This document shows positions 41,741 through 54,354 of a stretch of 64,000 nt of DNA, piece after piece (position 1 is the stretch's first letter; every line of letters begins with the position of its first letter). Source of the DNA: Pyropia haitanensis (taxonomy: Eukaryota > Rhodophyta > Bangiophyceae > Bangiales > Bangiaceae); the NCBI GenBank assembly GCA_008729055.1, contig SDUX01000001.1, forward strand, positions 372,001 through 436,000. Direction: 5' to 3'. The notes under the pieces were generated by a model, which worked only from the letters and a program-made list of their open reading frames with translations, ran no database searches and was not told where the DNA came from. Both the position numbers and the translations under genes were made by a program.

Positions 41741-42778
41741 GGAGGCGGCCACACTGGTCACGGTGGTGCGGTGAAGGGGGACTGGTGGCGCAGTTGGGTG
41801 GCGAGGGGGGGGTGGTGGATGGGGGGCGCGGGGGGGGCGGAGCGGATGTTGAGCTGTGCTGGCGCGCGCGCGCCGCGCTGATTTGTAGCGTAGCCGCTCT
41901 CCGTCGCACGCGTGCGATGGGGTCAGTCGGGGGCGGGGACGTGGTGAGCGGGGCGAGGCCCCTGTCCTTCCCACCCGCGTGGGTGGGTCGTGGGGCGTAG
42001 GCGGGGGTCGCCCCGCCCTGGGTCGGGAGGGGCGCGGCGGCGGCCATGTGGGCACCAGGCCACCGCCGGTTTGTGGTGATCGGGTGATTCCCGAGGGGCG
42101 CGGGGGCACCGTTTTCCCCCCCCCCTCCTGTTTTTTCTTCCACACTGTGCCCTGGTGTTGCGCCTGTGGGGCGATGTGCTTATGCCCATGGTGTCGAGGG
42201 CGACACTGGGGCTGTCGCCGTGGGGCTCCCCGTGGGGCTCCCCGCTGCCCCCGCTGCCGCGGAGGATGCGTCACGTCCACCTCGCGGGAGCAGTGGCGCC
42301 GCCAGGCAAGATGGGTGCGCGCGACTCGGCTGCGCGACACAGATGGGCAGGTGCGGGAGTGGGGGCGCACCCAGGCCGCGACGCGGTCCCCCTCACCTGG
42401 TGCCGCCCCGCCCGTGCGCACGGGTGGCCGGCCGTCGTGCTTGGTCGGGTCTGCTGGGGGGTGGGTCGCCGCCCTCTAGGCCGCGTGGGTTGCAGCATGG
42501 GGCGCGGCGGCCCACGACGGTGGCGCCGCCGTCTGTCTGTAGCGCCGGGCGGTCGACACGCTGGCTGCGTTGGGCTGGTCTCGCCCCGCTCTCACCGCAG
42601 CCACGTCGATGATCCACGCTCCCGATTGGCCCACGCAATCCCGCCCCCTTCCCATGAAAACAAAGGGACAATTGCGCCACGCACCTCGACCGCCGCCTCT
42701 TTCGCTGTGGTAGTCCACCACGGTCGCCCTTTCCCTCTCTCCCACCCCCCTCTTGCTCCCCACCCCTCTTTTTCCGCC
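41741..42778. other. Intergenic, tandem genes (linker / ATP10)
   Basis: About 1 kb lies between two genes on the + strand. An inverted CCAAT (ATTGG at 42626-42630) sits about 150 bases before the ATP10 ATG and a C/T-rich tract lies at 42721-42775. Otherwise it is GC-rich with no conserved frame. Confidence 0.5.
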
Positions 42779-43642
42779 ATGCTGCGTGCCGCCGCCAGCC
42801 GTGTGCGGCCGCTCGGCGGCTGGCGGGGGTGCCGTCCGACCCTCGCCGGTGCGTCCCGCGCCCCCCCCCCCCCAGCCCCCCTCCCTCGCCGGTGCCTCGG
42901 CACCCCCCATCCCCCGCCTCCCCCACCCACCTCCCCCCCCCCTTCCCCCCCTCCCCCTCCCCCCCTTCGTCCCCACGCCGCCCCCCCGACGACCACCCCC
43001 CACTCGCTAACCGCCACCCTCGCCGACGCGCGGGCGATAGCCAAGGACGCGGCCGCCGCGCGGGCCCGCCGCGGCGCGCCGCCGGCGCCGACGCCACCCC
43101 TGACGCCCGCCGCGTCGTCGCCGCCCTTCCCCGCGCTGCCCGCCACGGCGCTCGACGGCACCGTCACGAGCATCCCCGCGCTTGCCGCCGCGGCGGCCGC
43201 CGGGACGGCGGCGGCGGCCGCCGCCGCGGGCCCGTCGCCGCTGGTCGTCCTCGTCGGCTACCGCGCGTTTGCGGCGCCGCAGGTGGACGCGTGGCGGCGG
43301 CTGCTGGGGGCGGGGCCGGCGGTGGCGGCGGTGGTGGTGGAACTCACCGTCCAGGAGCGGTGGGTGGACCGGCTGCTGGCGGGGGTGGCGGCGGCGGCGG
43401 GCCGGCGGGCGCAGCCGCGGGGCGGGTGGGGGCTGGTGCTGGCTGCGGCGGACGCGGCGGGGGCGGTGGGGGGGTACTGGGGGGGGGGGGAACCGCCTGT
43501 ACGCTCACGCGCTGGTCGTCGACGGGGGGGGCGCGTGCGGTGGGCGGGGTGGGGGGACCCGGCGGCGGGTGGCGGGGGGGGGGAGGGGCTGCAGGCGGCG
43601 CTCGAGGAGCTCCGTCTGGAGATGAGGGCGGATGGGGCATAG
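42779..43642 (+). CDS. ATP10: ATP10-like mitochondrial ATP synthase assembly factor, local frame disruption
   Basis: The ATG at 42779 opens an Arg/Ala/Pro-rich leader (MLRAAASRVRPLGGWRG), consistent with mitochondrial import. A proline spacer follows, then FPALPATALDGTVTSIPALA, PLVVLVGYRAFAAPQVDAWR and VVVELTVQERWVDRLLAGV, the pattern of ATP10, which helps assemble the Fo a-subunit. The terminal family motif reads LVGYVxLVD-xxxxRWAG. Here RVRWAGWGDP is in the main frame, but the preceding NRLYAHALVVDG (43491-43526) is one frame off, bracketed by G12 at 43479-43490 and G8 at 43524-43531. Two opposite length errors would restore it. The listed span is open in the main frame throughout, so a simple annotation would hide the problem. 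It converges on the bZIP gene. Confidence 0.75.
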   Translation: MLRAAASRVRPLGGWRGCRPTLAGASRAPPPPAPLPRRCLGTPHPPPPPPTSPPPSPPPPPPLRPHAAPPTTTPHSLTATLADARAIAKDAAAARARRGAPPAPTPPLTPAASSPPFPALPATALDGTVTSIPALAAAAAAGTAAAAAAAGPSPLVVLVGYRAFAAPQVDAWRRLLGAGPAVAAVVVELTVQERWVDRLLAGVAAAAGRRAQPRGGWGLVLAAADAAGAVGGYWGGGEPPVRSRAGRRRGGRVRWAGWGDPAAGGGGGEGLQAALEELRLEMRADGA

Positions 43643-44070
43643 GGCACACGCGTGCGCGGAGAGGCGGCTTTTGCTGGTTGGGGGTCTTCCTGGGTGGCGG
43701 GGCTGGGGGAGTGTCACGCAGCGCTTGGCCAGTCTGTCTGGGAGGACGTGCCGCACGGCGCCGGCGACGCCTGCACACCGCCCCCTGCAGGCACAGACGG
43801 CCGCCCGCCTGACGCGCACCCAACATTGCCTGTTGTTGTGTCTTTCCAATGCAAAGCGCGACCGCCCCCGACGCCCGCCCCCAGCCAACCGCCGGGACCC
43901 GCCGCCGTGGGGGCCTGCCGACAGACGCAGAGCCCCCACAAAAAAACGCACCGCCGCACGCGGCACGCACCGCCGCTAGCGCCCACCCCAAATAGGCGCT
44001 CCCCTACCCCCCGCCCCCCTCATTTACAGCCTCTCACCACTGGTCCGACGCGCGCCACCCCCCGTTAGCG
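43643..44070. other. Intergenic, convergent 3' regions (ATP10 / bZIP)
   Basis: About 430 bases, with a short A-run at 43939-43945. No gene or RNA is visible. Confidence 0.6.
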
Positions 44071-45303
44071 TCAAGAAAAACACGAGGCGCCGAGCCCGCC
44101 CGGCGGGGGGTCGTCGGGCGGGCTCCCCCCCCCGCCACGTGGGGCACCCGCCCCCCGGCCCACCACCCCCGGCGGGAGCACTGCACGCGGCGGCGGCGGC
44201 GGCGGCGGTGGCGCCGTGCGCCCCTCCGCGAGGGCCACCTCCAGCCGCGCCTTGAGCGCCGCGTTCTCCTCCCACGCCTGCTGGAGGCGGGTGACCATCT
44301 CCTCATTCATGGCCGTTGCCGCCTTGACGCTCGCCTCGAGCGCGCCAATGTACGTCTTGTGGCGGAGGCGGCTCGCCGCCGCGGACGCGCGGTTCATCTT
44401 GAGCCGCCGCTCGTACTTGGCCGCGTTGGTCGCGTCTCCGTCGGCGGCGGCGGCGCCGCTCGCGCGACCCCTACCGGCACCGCCATCGCCGCCGCTGACG
44501 CTGCTCGCATATGACGGGACAGCGCCGGCGCCCGCATCAGCGGTCGCGGCCGACGTGGCGGTCGACGCGGCGGCGCCCGCGGCGGCGCCACCATCCCCGA
44601 CAGACGGGCCGCCACCACCACCGCCTACGCGGCTGACGCCACGTCGCGCGCCCCCGACAACGGCCGCACCAGGAGCGGCAACAGGCTTTGCCGCCGCGGC
44701 AGCGGCGGCGGCCGCCTTGTTCGCCGCCTTGAACCGCTCGCGCACCGCATCCGCCTGCGCGGCGGCGAGTTGCAGCGCCGACGGCGCGGGCGGGCGGCGC
44801 TTCTTGGTCGCCCGCCCCCCCGCGCCCACCGCCCCCACGGCCGGGGGGGTGGCCACGCCAAGGCGCGGGGCCGCCACCCGCAGCTGGTCCGCCGTCGGCA
44901 CCGGCACTGGAACGGCGGGCGCCACCGGCACTGGCACCGCCGCCACCACCGGCATCGGCACCGTCGCCGACGGGACTGCCGACTCGACAGCAGCGGTGGC
45001 GGCGGACGGTAGGACGGCCCCCACCCGCGCCACCGCGTCGGCGTCATCGACGGTGGTGACCGGGGTGGGGCCGGCCGGCACACTGGCGGCCGCCGCCCAG
45101 TCGGCGGCGGAGCCACGGTCGGCTGGCACGGCGAGCACGTCCACCAGCGGGTCACGGAACGGGGGCGTCGAGAGGAAGGGCGGCAGCGGGAGCGCGCCGC
45201 CACCGCCGCCGTCAGCACCCGACGGCAGGTCGTCCTCGAGGAGAGGAGCGAGCCCAGGCGGAAGGCGGTCGGGGTCAAACACGTCAGACCACTCGGCCGC
45301 CAT
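44071..45303 (-). CDS. bZIP transcription factor
   Basis: This is a 410-residue nuclear factor. The first Met in frame is ATG 45303 (MAAEWSDVFDPDRLPPG); the longer frame upstream starts at TTG. Residues about 295-358 hold the bZIP: the basic region KYERRLKMNRASAAASRLRH contains the diagnostic N-x7-R pair and an AAxxSR core, followed by a zipper with heptad-spaced hydrophobics (YIGALEASVKAATAM..., RLQQAWEENAALKARLEVAL). A second basic patch (ATKKRRPPAP) may aid nuclear import. The acidic N-terminus with DVFDPD, EDDLPSG and several Val/Pro repeats (VPVPVAPAVPVPVPTA) may activate transcription. The tail is Pro/Gly-rich. It should bind DNA as a dimer; the target sequence and pathway are unknown. 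It is intronless. Confidence 0.88.
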   Translation of the reverse strand: MAAEWSDVFDPDRLPPGLAPLLEDDLPSGADGGGGGALPLPPFLSTPPFRDPLVDVLAVPADRGSAADWAAAASVPAGPTPVTTVDDADAVARVGAVLPSAATAAVESAVPSATVPMPVVAAVPVPVAPAVPVPVPTADQLRVAAPRLGVATPPAVGAVGAGGRATKKRRPPAPSALQLAAAQADAVRERFKAANKAAAAAAAAAKPVAAPGAAVVGGARRGVSRVGGGGGGPSVGDGGAAAGAAASTATSAATADAGAGAVPSYASSVSGGDGGAGRGRASGAAAADGDATNAAKYERRLKMNRASAAASRLRHKTYIGALEASVKAATAMNEEMVTRLQQAWEENAALKARLEVALAEGRTAPPPPPPPPRAVLPPGVVGRGAGAPRGGGGSPPDDPPPGGLGASCFS

Positions 45304-47237
45304 CGCGACGGTGGGCAGGTAGGCGGCACGGACAAAGGCAGCGAGCGGCAGGGGGATGCACAACGACGGCGGCGGTCGTTAACCGGCCACCCCCAAACGC
45401 CAATGAAGCGGTCGAGCGAGGGCGGGCGGGGCGGGAAGGACGGCAGGCGGGTGGGAGGCTGGACCGGAGAGGAGAGCGAGCGGGAGACCAAAGCGCACGC
45501 CCGCGAGCTGGGGCAACGCCGCAAAAGAGCCACAGGGGCGACCGCGCGCGTCAAGAGCGGCGCGGCGGCGGGGCGGGGCGGGCAGCGTTCAGCACGGCCA
45601 CCGGGGCGACCGGCAGCGGCCGACAGTCACGCGGGGGGGTGGCGGCGGCCGCCACGCGGCGCCGGAGGGGCAAGACAGCAAGGCACCCGCGTCTCCCGTG
45701 CGCAGGGGCGGGGCAGCGGCGGCGGGGGGGCGTCGACGGGTGTGTCGCAAACGCTGCGCGCTGCGCCCCGGCGCGCTCCCCCCCGCGCCGCCCGCGCCCC
45801 TCTTCAAGTCCCAGAGAGGGGGGGCTTGAAGTGCCCCGCGGCCCCCACCGCCCCGTGGAACGCCGCGGGTCTGACGAGGTTTCCGCGATGACACGTCCAG
45901 GAGGGGGGGGGGCGGCGGGCGGCGGCCGCCCCGCCCCGCGCGGGAGGCGCCGCCCCAGCGCAACCCCCCCCCCGTCCCACTTTTCCCCCCACCCCCCCCC
46001 AGATGGAAAGTCTGGGGGGGGGGGGTGCGCAGCAGCACCCACTCTTTCAGGCCGGAACCCCAGGTTGCAACCAATCACTGCGACCGCCAGCCGGCAGCGG
46101 CACCCGATTGGCCGTCGCCATGAAGATGGCGGCGCCACCGAGCCCACCATCACAGACGGCCAGGCGGGGTGGACAGCCACGGTCCCCGGGCACGCGCCAG
46201 GTGGCAGGGAGAGAGGAACAGGGAGGGGGGGAGAGAGGATCCTGGCGGGGGGTGGCAGAAAAAGGCCTGGCGCGGGATCTCGGATCGCACGCGGTGGGGC
46301 GTGTGCCCACCCCGTGCGTGGTGGACCGCTGGGGTGGACAGCAACCCCCGCTCTGGGCGACCATCCCGGCGGGGGGGCCCCCGCGGTCACACTGCGTCGG
46401 CGACCGTCCCCGGGTCCCCGGGGCTGCTATTTGTTTGAGCGCCGTGCGGGCACGAGCACGTCACTGCGGCGGTCAACGGCGCGACGGCCCCCTCCGCCGC
46501 CTCCCCCACCCCTGGCGTGGTCGGCTGCACGCCGGCTCCCCGCGGCGGATGCACGCCGTCGTGGTCCGCGCGGCGACGGCGGGGAAGGCGGGGCGGAGGA
46601 CACACGCGGCGGCCGGCAGAGGTGCACGGTGGGCAGTCCAGCCGCCCACCCCTCTCACTGGGCCAGTCTGTCTTTTTTTTGGCCGCCGCCACCCCTCTGT
46701 TGCGCGCCCGTGTACAGCGCAGTACAGAGTGTACCGGTACGGGAGGGGGGGGATCGCGGCCGTCGCGGCCGCCATGGCCAATGCCCCGTTGACGTTGCGG
46801 GCGCTGGGCGGCGTGCCACCCGCGGGGCGGTTGCCCGTCTGGTTGCCGCCGTCACCGCCTGTGCGGCTGCCACACGGGGGGGGAGCCAGGGGTCAGCGCC
46901 CCCGCGCGCCGTGTCGGGGGACTGGCGGGGTTGTGGCGACGGACGGGCTCGGGGGCGGGGTGGCGTGGAGCGGGGCTGGCGACGGCCTCTGCCCCCGCCC
47001 AGAGGGGGACGGTTGGAGATGTAGCGGCCGTGGCACTCGCGCCGTCAGAGTGGGGCTGGCTTGCAGGCCAGCGACGACCACCCGCGTGTCGCGACCACCG
47101 CTGCGCTTGTCCATCCTCCACCCATTCTTGCGCGCGGCAGCCCCAGCCACCGCCGCCACGCCCTCGTGGACCACACTTGCACAGTGGGAAGGGGGGGGGC
47201 GAGAGCTGGACAGCCACGCCGGTGTGCCCTGTGACGG
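45304..47237. other. Intergenic region upstream of bZIP, CCAAT pair
   Basis: About 1.9 kb. A CCAAT (46071-46075) faces an ATTGG (46107-46111), followed closely by ATGAAGATGGCGG at 46120. That ATG opens a long + strand frame, but its translation lacks recognisable domains and crosses the downstream TBC gene, so I do not call a CDS. G runs occur around 46014-46025. The remainder is uninformative. Confidence 0.45.
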
Positions 47238-48330
47238 TCACACACCCCACGACTCGGCGGAGAAATTCCGCAGCGTCTCTACGCTGCGAAGTTTGTCGCA
47301 CCCTGCCGTTTTGTTTTTTCGCCTTCCTTCTCGCCTCCTCCGCCGTTCAAAGAGGCACCCCCCTCTCGCCACCCTCCCATCGAGGAGCAGCGGATTAGGG
47401 CGCCTCGCCGACGCCGCCCCCCCCCCCGCACACGCCAAGCACCCCCCCCGCTTGCGCCCCTGCCGCCCCCCCGGTGGCGGCGCGCGCTTCCACTTCAACC
47501 CACCGGCGGTCTTGAGCAGCGCCGCTACCGCGGGCGGGTCGGGCGTGACAACCCCCCCCGCCTCGCGCACGACAATCCCGCGCTGCAGGTACCCCGCCGC
47601 CTCTTCAAACGGCCGCCCCGCCAGGCGCGGCGCCGACAGCAGGAGCGCCGCCGCGGCGGCGCGGGCGATGGGCTTGGGCGTCCCGCGCAGGAGCACCGCG
47701 TCCCAGACGCGCAGCACCACCGCGGGGGGCCACGTGTACGTGAGGCCCGACAGCAGCCACTTGTCCGCCACCATCGATAGCGGCACGCCCACCGCGTCGA
47801 GGCTGTCGAGGAGGGCGCCGCCACCCGCGCCCGACCGCGTTGCGGTCGCGATGTCGTCCATCCAGCGGGACAGCGCGGGGAAGCCGGGCGCAAACAACTG
47901 CGAAAAGCCATAGCCGTCCATGAGGGTGCGGAACATCCGCGCGGCGGCGGCCTCCGAGGGCGCCTGCGACAGCACCACCGCCGCCATGTCGCCCATCCCC
48001 TGGCAGTAGCCCACCGCCGGCGCGTGACCGGCATAGGCGTGGAGGACCCGCCGGAGGGACGCCTCCGTCAGGGGAGTGGGGGGGGGCGCGGCGGGTGGGC
48101 CCGTCGCGACTGACGCGTCCGCCGTCCCGGCCGCCGCAGCCGCGGACGTGCCGACGCGGACAGTTGCATAGCCGGCCGCGCCCGGCACCGCCCGCCGCAC
48201 GTCCGCCTCCACCGTGTGTAGGCAATCGGCGTCGAGCGACGCCACCCCCGCCGCTGCCAGCTGCGCATACGTGCGCTTCTCAGCCCCCCCACCCGCCGGG
48301 GACCCCCCCCCGCCTTCTCCTCCTCCTGCT

Positions 48331-48361
<31 letters not shown>

Positions 48362-48616
48362 TGCCGCCACCACCGCCCGCGGCGTTGGTCGCCAAGGGCG
48401 GCGGTGCCCCCGGCGGTGGTGCCGCCAGCAGCGCCGACCACACGGCGGGCCGCAGCGACGGTGGGAGGGGCGTGGCGGCCAGCCGCCGGTAGCCCGCCAC
48501 CCGCCCCGAGCCACGGCGGGGAAGGCCTGTCGCGAGCGCCGCAGACCACGCCCGCGCCGCGGCGGGGTCGCCCGCGTCGGGGGGGCCGGGGGGGGGGCGG
48601 ACGGAAGGGGCGGCAT
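47238..48616 (-). CDS. TBC-domain Rab GTPase-activating protein, frame unclear at both ends
   Basis: The body (48500-47430) reads as one frame with a TBC fold: LPPSLRPAVWSALLAA, a Gly/Ser insertion, then the Arg-finger motif in CLHTVEADVRRAVPG (I/VxxDxxR), LRRVLHAYAGHAPAVGYCQG with the Gln finger YCQG, and LSGLTYTWPPAVVLRVWDAV. TBC proteins stimulate GTP hydrolysis by Rab GTPases in vesicle traffic. The body frame has no ATG upstream; the plausible ATG at 48616 (MPPLPS) is one frame off and joins across G tracts 48579-48585 and 48588-48597. Downstream, a C-rich tract at 47418-47430 may also shift the frame; the alternative frame stops earlier at 47395-47397 after GVGEAP. The long basic tail ending at 47238 is therefore suspect. 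Confidence 0.8.
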
Positions 48617-48780
48617 CCCGCCAACAGGGCGGCCCGCCCAGACGGAGTAGAGGGAAGGAAGGGGGAAGGAAGGGGGGAAGAAGGGGGAAAGGGGAGAGAG
48701 TCCAGGGAGGGGGGGGGGGAGAGTTTGAGGGTTAAACGGGGGGGCGACTAGCCGTGCTGCTGCGTGCAGAAGAGGCAGGG

Positions 48781-49674
48781 TCAGAGGATGAGGAACGGGG
48801 CAAGGGGGTCGAGAGGATAACACCAACGGGACCGCACACGCTCGCCGCGCACCGTGGGTAGCGTGACTTGGCTAGTGGCAGCGCCAATGGCAGGGAGGGG
48901 GCCGGGAAGCAAAACCCCGCAGGATGGGGTGTTGGGCAGCTCGCCAGGGAAGGGCGGCGACGCGCGCACCACCCCGCCGGCGGCGCCGCCGCCACGACCC
49001 CACCGGTCGGGGTGGTCGGCGCCCGGGGTCGCGCCCGCAGAAACGGCCGCGCCGCCCGACGCGGCGGCGCCCGCTAGCCGTTCCAACCTCTCAGACGGTC
49101 GGGGGGGCGGGTCCCGAACCGACGACGCCGCGACGTCAAAGCCGACAGCCCACGCACCGTCGCGACGGTGCGGCGGCAGCGACGGCAGTGGCAGCAGCGG
49201 CAACGGCGGCGGCAGCGGAAGGGAATTGTATGTAGGATATGACGGGGGAGGGGGGGGGGGGGGGGGAGGGGCGGGAGCGCCGCAGTGGCGCCGCCGCGCT
49301 GGCCGGTGAAGAGCGGGGGGAGGGAACGAGGACGGAGCCCGCGGCGCGTCGGTCAGCCGACCCGCGGGCGGGTGCACCCGCGGCGGCCGGCGGGCACCGT
49401 GGCGGTGCGCGGAGGGTGGTGGGTGCTGCCAGGGGTGTGGGCGGGGCGGCGGGGTGACGGCGGCGGTGGCGGCGCCGCCACCAGCACGGACCATGACACC
49501 GGGGACTGGCAGGCGTGGGGCGGACGGGCGGACCAGCACGGCCGCGAGGGGGGGGGAGGCGGGGGGCTCCCTGCGTGCGCCTACGTGACGGGCATTGCAT
49601 TCGCCACCCCACAGCGGTGCCCCGTTCGAGGCGTGGCCTGTCGTGGGCACACGGGAGAGGCGGCACGTGGGCAT
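48781..49674 (-). CDS. Pro-rich hypothetical protein (weak)
   Basis: This is an open frame of 297 residues starting at ATG 49674. The N-terminal half is Pro/Arg-rich low complexity. The last 110 residues are more protein-like (DGAWAVGFDVAASSVRDPPP, then SPPFPGELPNTPSCGVLLPG, LPAIGAATSQVTLPTVRGER and RWCYPLDPLAPFLIL at the end), with Trp, Tyr, Phe and Cys residues rare in shadow frames of this genome. I recognise no family. A second in-frame Met is at VMVRAGG (about 49494). It sits head-to-tail upstream of the TBC gene and divergent from coatomer zeta. It could be the last exon of something larger or not coding at all. Confidence 0.35.
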   Translation of the reverse strand: MPTCRLSRVPTTGHASNGAPLWGGECNARHVGARREPPASPPLAAVLVRPSAPRLPVPGVMVRAGGGAATAAVTPPPRPHPWQHPPPSAHRHGARRPPRVHPPAGRLTDAPRAPSSFPPPALHRPARRRHCGAPAPPPPPPPPPSYPTYNSLPLPPPLPLLPLPSLPPHRRDGAWAVGFDVAASSVRDPPPRPSERLERLAGAAASGGAAVSAGATPGADHPDRWGRGGGAAGGVVRASPPFPGELPNTPSCGVLLPGPLPAIGAATSQVTLPTVRGERVRSRWCYPLDPLAPFLIL

Positions 49675-50425
49675 GCGGAGGTGGCCGCCAAGGAGTTACA
49701 CAGATCAGCATTGCAGTTGTAAGAATCCTGAAGTCACATTCCCTATGAGTCTTCCACTGTTCAGGCCGATCAAGACACAGAATTTTCTAGAGTCCACCCG
49801 AATTCGGAGACAAAATTTTCGCTTTGTGGCGGCCGACGTATCCAAACAGCTGGAAAACTGCAGAAAATTGTTTGTCGAGTGACAGTCGTCATCAACGCTG
49901 ACTCTGACGCGTCGCGAGCTTGATGTGGGTGCGGCTGCAGCGTTGGCCGAGTGCGCTGCGGGCGGGCGACTGCGGCACTACTACGGCGGTCCTGGGGTTT
50001 GGGCTCTTCCACCTATCGCACAGCCAAGTTTGAAAGCAGTGGGCTCTGCTACGACCGTTGCTGGGTCGGCCACGTCGCCATGAAGACGTCGGGGGTATGT
50101 TGCTGCTGGTGAGGCTGGTGTGGGACCCGGTGTCCAGCCGTAGCGGTCTGGCTGTCCACCTTTGACGGTCAGGTGGACCCGTCTTGTGCTCCTTGATTGT
50201 GCCTGTCCCTGGCATGAATGTTTAGTAAGGTGCAGTGCAGCCGCCATGCGTCACTCGTCGTCTCGGGTTTTGCGACAGTCGCTTACGCTGCGCCCCCCCT
50301 TTGCGCACATCCCCTCTCTTCTCTTTTTGGCTGCTGTTGCCATGAATGCGTCGGCTCTGTTCCCCGTTGCTCCTTTCTTTGGCTACCGCGCTCTGCCCCA
50401 CGCTGGCGGTCGTCACTGGGTGTCG
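49675..50425. other. Upstream region of coatomer zeta, AT-richer block
   Basis: About 49690-49890 is clearly AT-richer than surrounding DNA. The rest, toward the COPZ start, includes a C/T-rich run at 50292-50340. An alternative in-frame ATG for COPZ lies at 50342. Confidence 0.5.
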
Positions 50426-51252
50426 ATGTCGGTGCAGAATGTGGTGAGCCAGCCGCTGGTCAAGGCGGTGGTCATCATCAACACTAAGGGCGGTCGGGTG
50501 TGCTCCCGGTTTTGCGATAAGGCTATGTGGCCTGACCTGGAGGCGGAGCGGGGCTTTGAGGGGACGCTGCTCAAGAAGGTGCAGGCGCTGGGCGAGATTT
50601 CGCATGGTGCGTTTTGTCTCTGTGGCTCGCACATGCGTTCAGTACCATAGCGCGCAAGGTGGTACATGCAGGTGGAGCTTGGTTGTTCGTTGACGGCCCC
50701 TGCTGTCCCAGTGCTTGTCTGGCCATGGGGTGACCATTGTTTCGCGAATCTTTCCGTTTGCCGCGTCCCAGTGGTGGTACTGACACTGTAGTCTGTTTTG
50801 TGTGCGCGCTCTGGCTTGGGGTATCTGTGCTTGACGCCGCTGGAATCACCCCTCTTTGTGTTGCAGGTGTCGACATCATGGAGTTCGGTGGCCACATCGT
50901 GGCGTACACACAATGCGACGACCTCCTCATGTTTGTCACCGGGCTGGCATCCGAAAACGAGCTCATCTTGGCCGAGGTACTCGGCTCTCTTGACGAGTCG
51001 CTCAACATCCTGCTGCGGGGCCTGGTATACGAGGAGAACGTGCTGCTCCATTTGCAGGGCGTGCTCCTGGTCATTGACGAGCTGGTGGACCAAGAGGGTG
51101 TGGTGATGGAGTCGGACCCCGCCGAGCTGGTGTCCCGTGCGGGCGTGCAGTCCAACTCGTACATTGATAACGTTCCTATGGGGGAGCAGACCCTGTCCCA
51201 GGCGCTGCAGATTGCCAAGGACCAAATCGCACGGTCCATCCTGCAGGGGTAG
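50426..51252 (+). CDS. COPZ: Coatomer subunit zeta (COPI), one intron
   Basis: Exon 1 is 50426-50606, the intron 50607-50866 (GTGCGT...TTGCAG) and exon 2 50867-51252, giving 188 residues. The longin-like fold is recognisable: LVKAVVIINTKGGRVCSRFC, a helix with ERGFEGTLLKKV, then across the splice SHGVDIMEFGGHIVAYTQCD, DLLMFVTGLASENELILAEV, LLVIDELVDQEGVVMESDP and EQTLSQALQIAKDQIARSIL. These match coatomer zeta, a small subunit of the COPI F-subcomplex that pairs with gamma-COP in Golgi-to-ER vesicle coats. AP sigma subunits are related but lack the VVMESDP segment. The ATG at 50426 gives the family-like length; 50342 would add 28 residues. Confidence 0.93.
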
Positions 51253-51997
51253 GCATCTTTGCATGCCCGTTTTTTCTGTCTATTCCTGGCACTGGTTCAG
51301 TCCTCGTTTGTGGAGCGGCCGGCAGAGGTGCTCCCTCGCCTGTATTGAACCAACACACCCGCATACACGTCACGGATGGCAGCCATCTTGATGCCCTCGT
51401 TTCGCTTCGCGAAGGTGTGTGACAGCAGTGGTCTCGTGCAGCCTGGTGCATTCAGGCGCTACATGAAGCTGAAGCATCGCGCGTAGCACTGGCTCACAAC
51501 TGGAGTGTCACGCGCGAAGTGGCAACGACACCCGCGAACTAGAAGTGCTACACGGACGAGGCCACCAGATCGCCGCGTGTACGTATACACGCGTGCGAGC
51601 GAATGTGCTGACGATAGCGACTCCGGCGCCGTGTGCCAAGAGTCGACACTCGCAACACATCCGTCATCTCATACCATGACTGCTCTCGCTTGTGTCCGCT
51701 TATTGGGAGATGAGGTCACCGGCCTCAACTGAGCCTGCATAGTTAACTTCATGGACAGCGCCAACGTCCATATCCACCCAGCTACAGCATGCGCGAATTA
51801 CTGTGTGAAACGGTGGCAACCATCAACCAGAGCATCCGGGGATGTCTGCTGCCCGCCACACAACAACATGCAGTCTCCGCTGAGCAAGACAGATAATGAC
51901 AAGAGATGGTTTTAAGCCAAGGATGGATGCACTAGACGACCCAGTCCTGACGCACTACACAAAAAAAACAACCACGTCCCAGACCAACACCTCAAAA
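51253..51997. other. Intergenic, convergent 3' regions (COPZ / polyubiquitin)
   Basis: About 745 bases, of lower GC than most of the window. There is an A-rich run at 51960-51975 just after the ubiquitin stop on the minus strand. Nothing else is supported. Confidence 0.6.

Positions 51998-54354
<2,357 letters not shown>

Noticed and set aside
46120..47913. Plus-strand frame after a CCAAT pair and ATGAAGATGGCGG
   Set aside because: No domain, runs antisense through the TBC gene, and composition is the same as in shadow frames.
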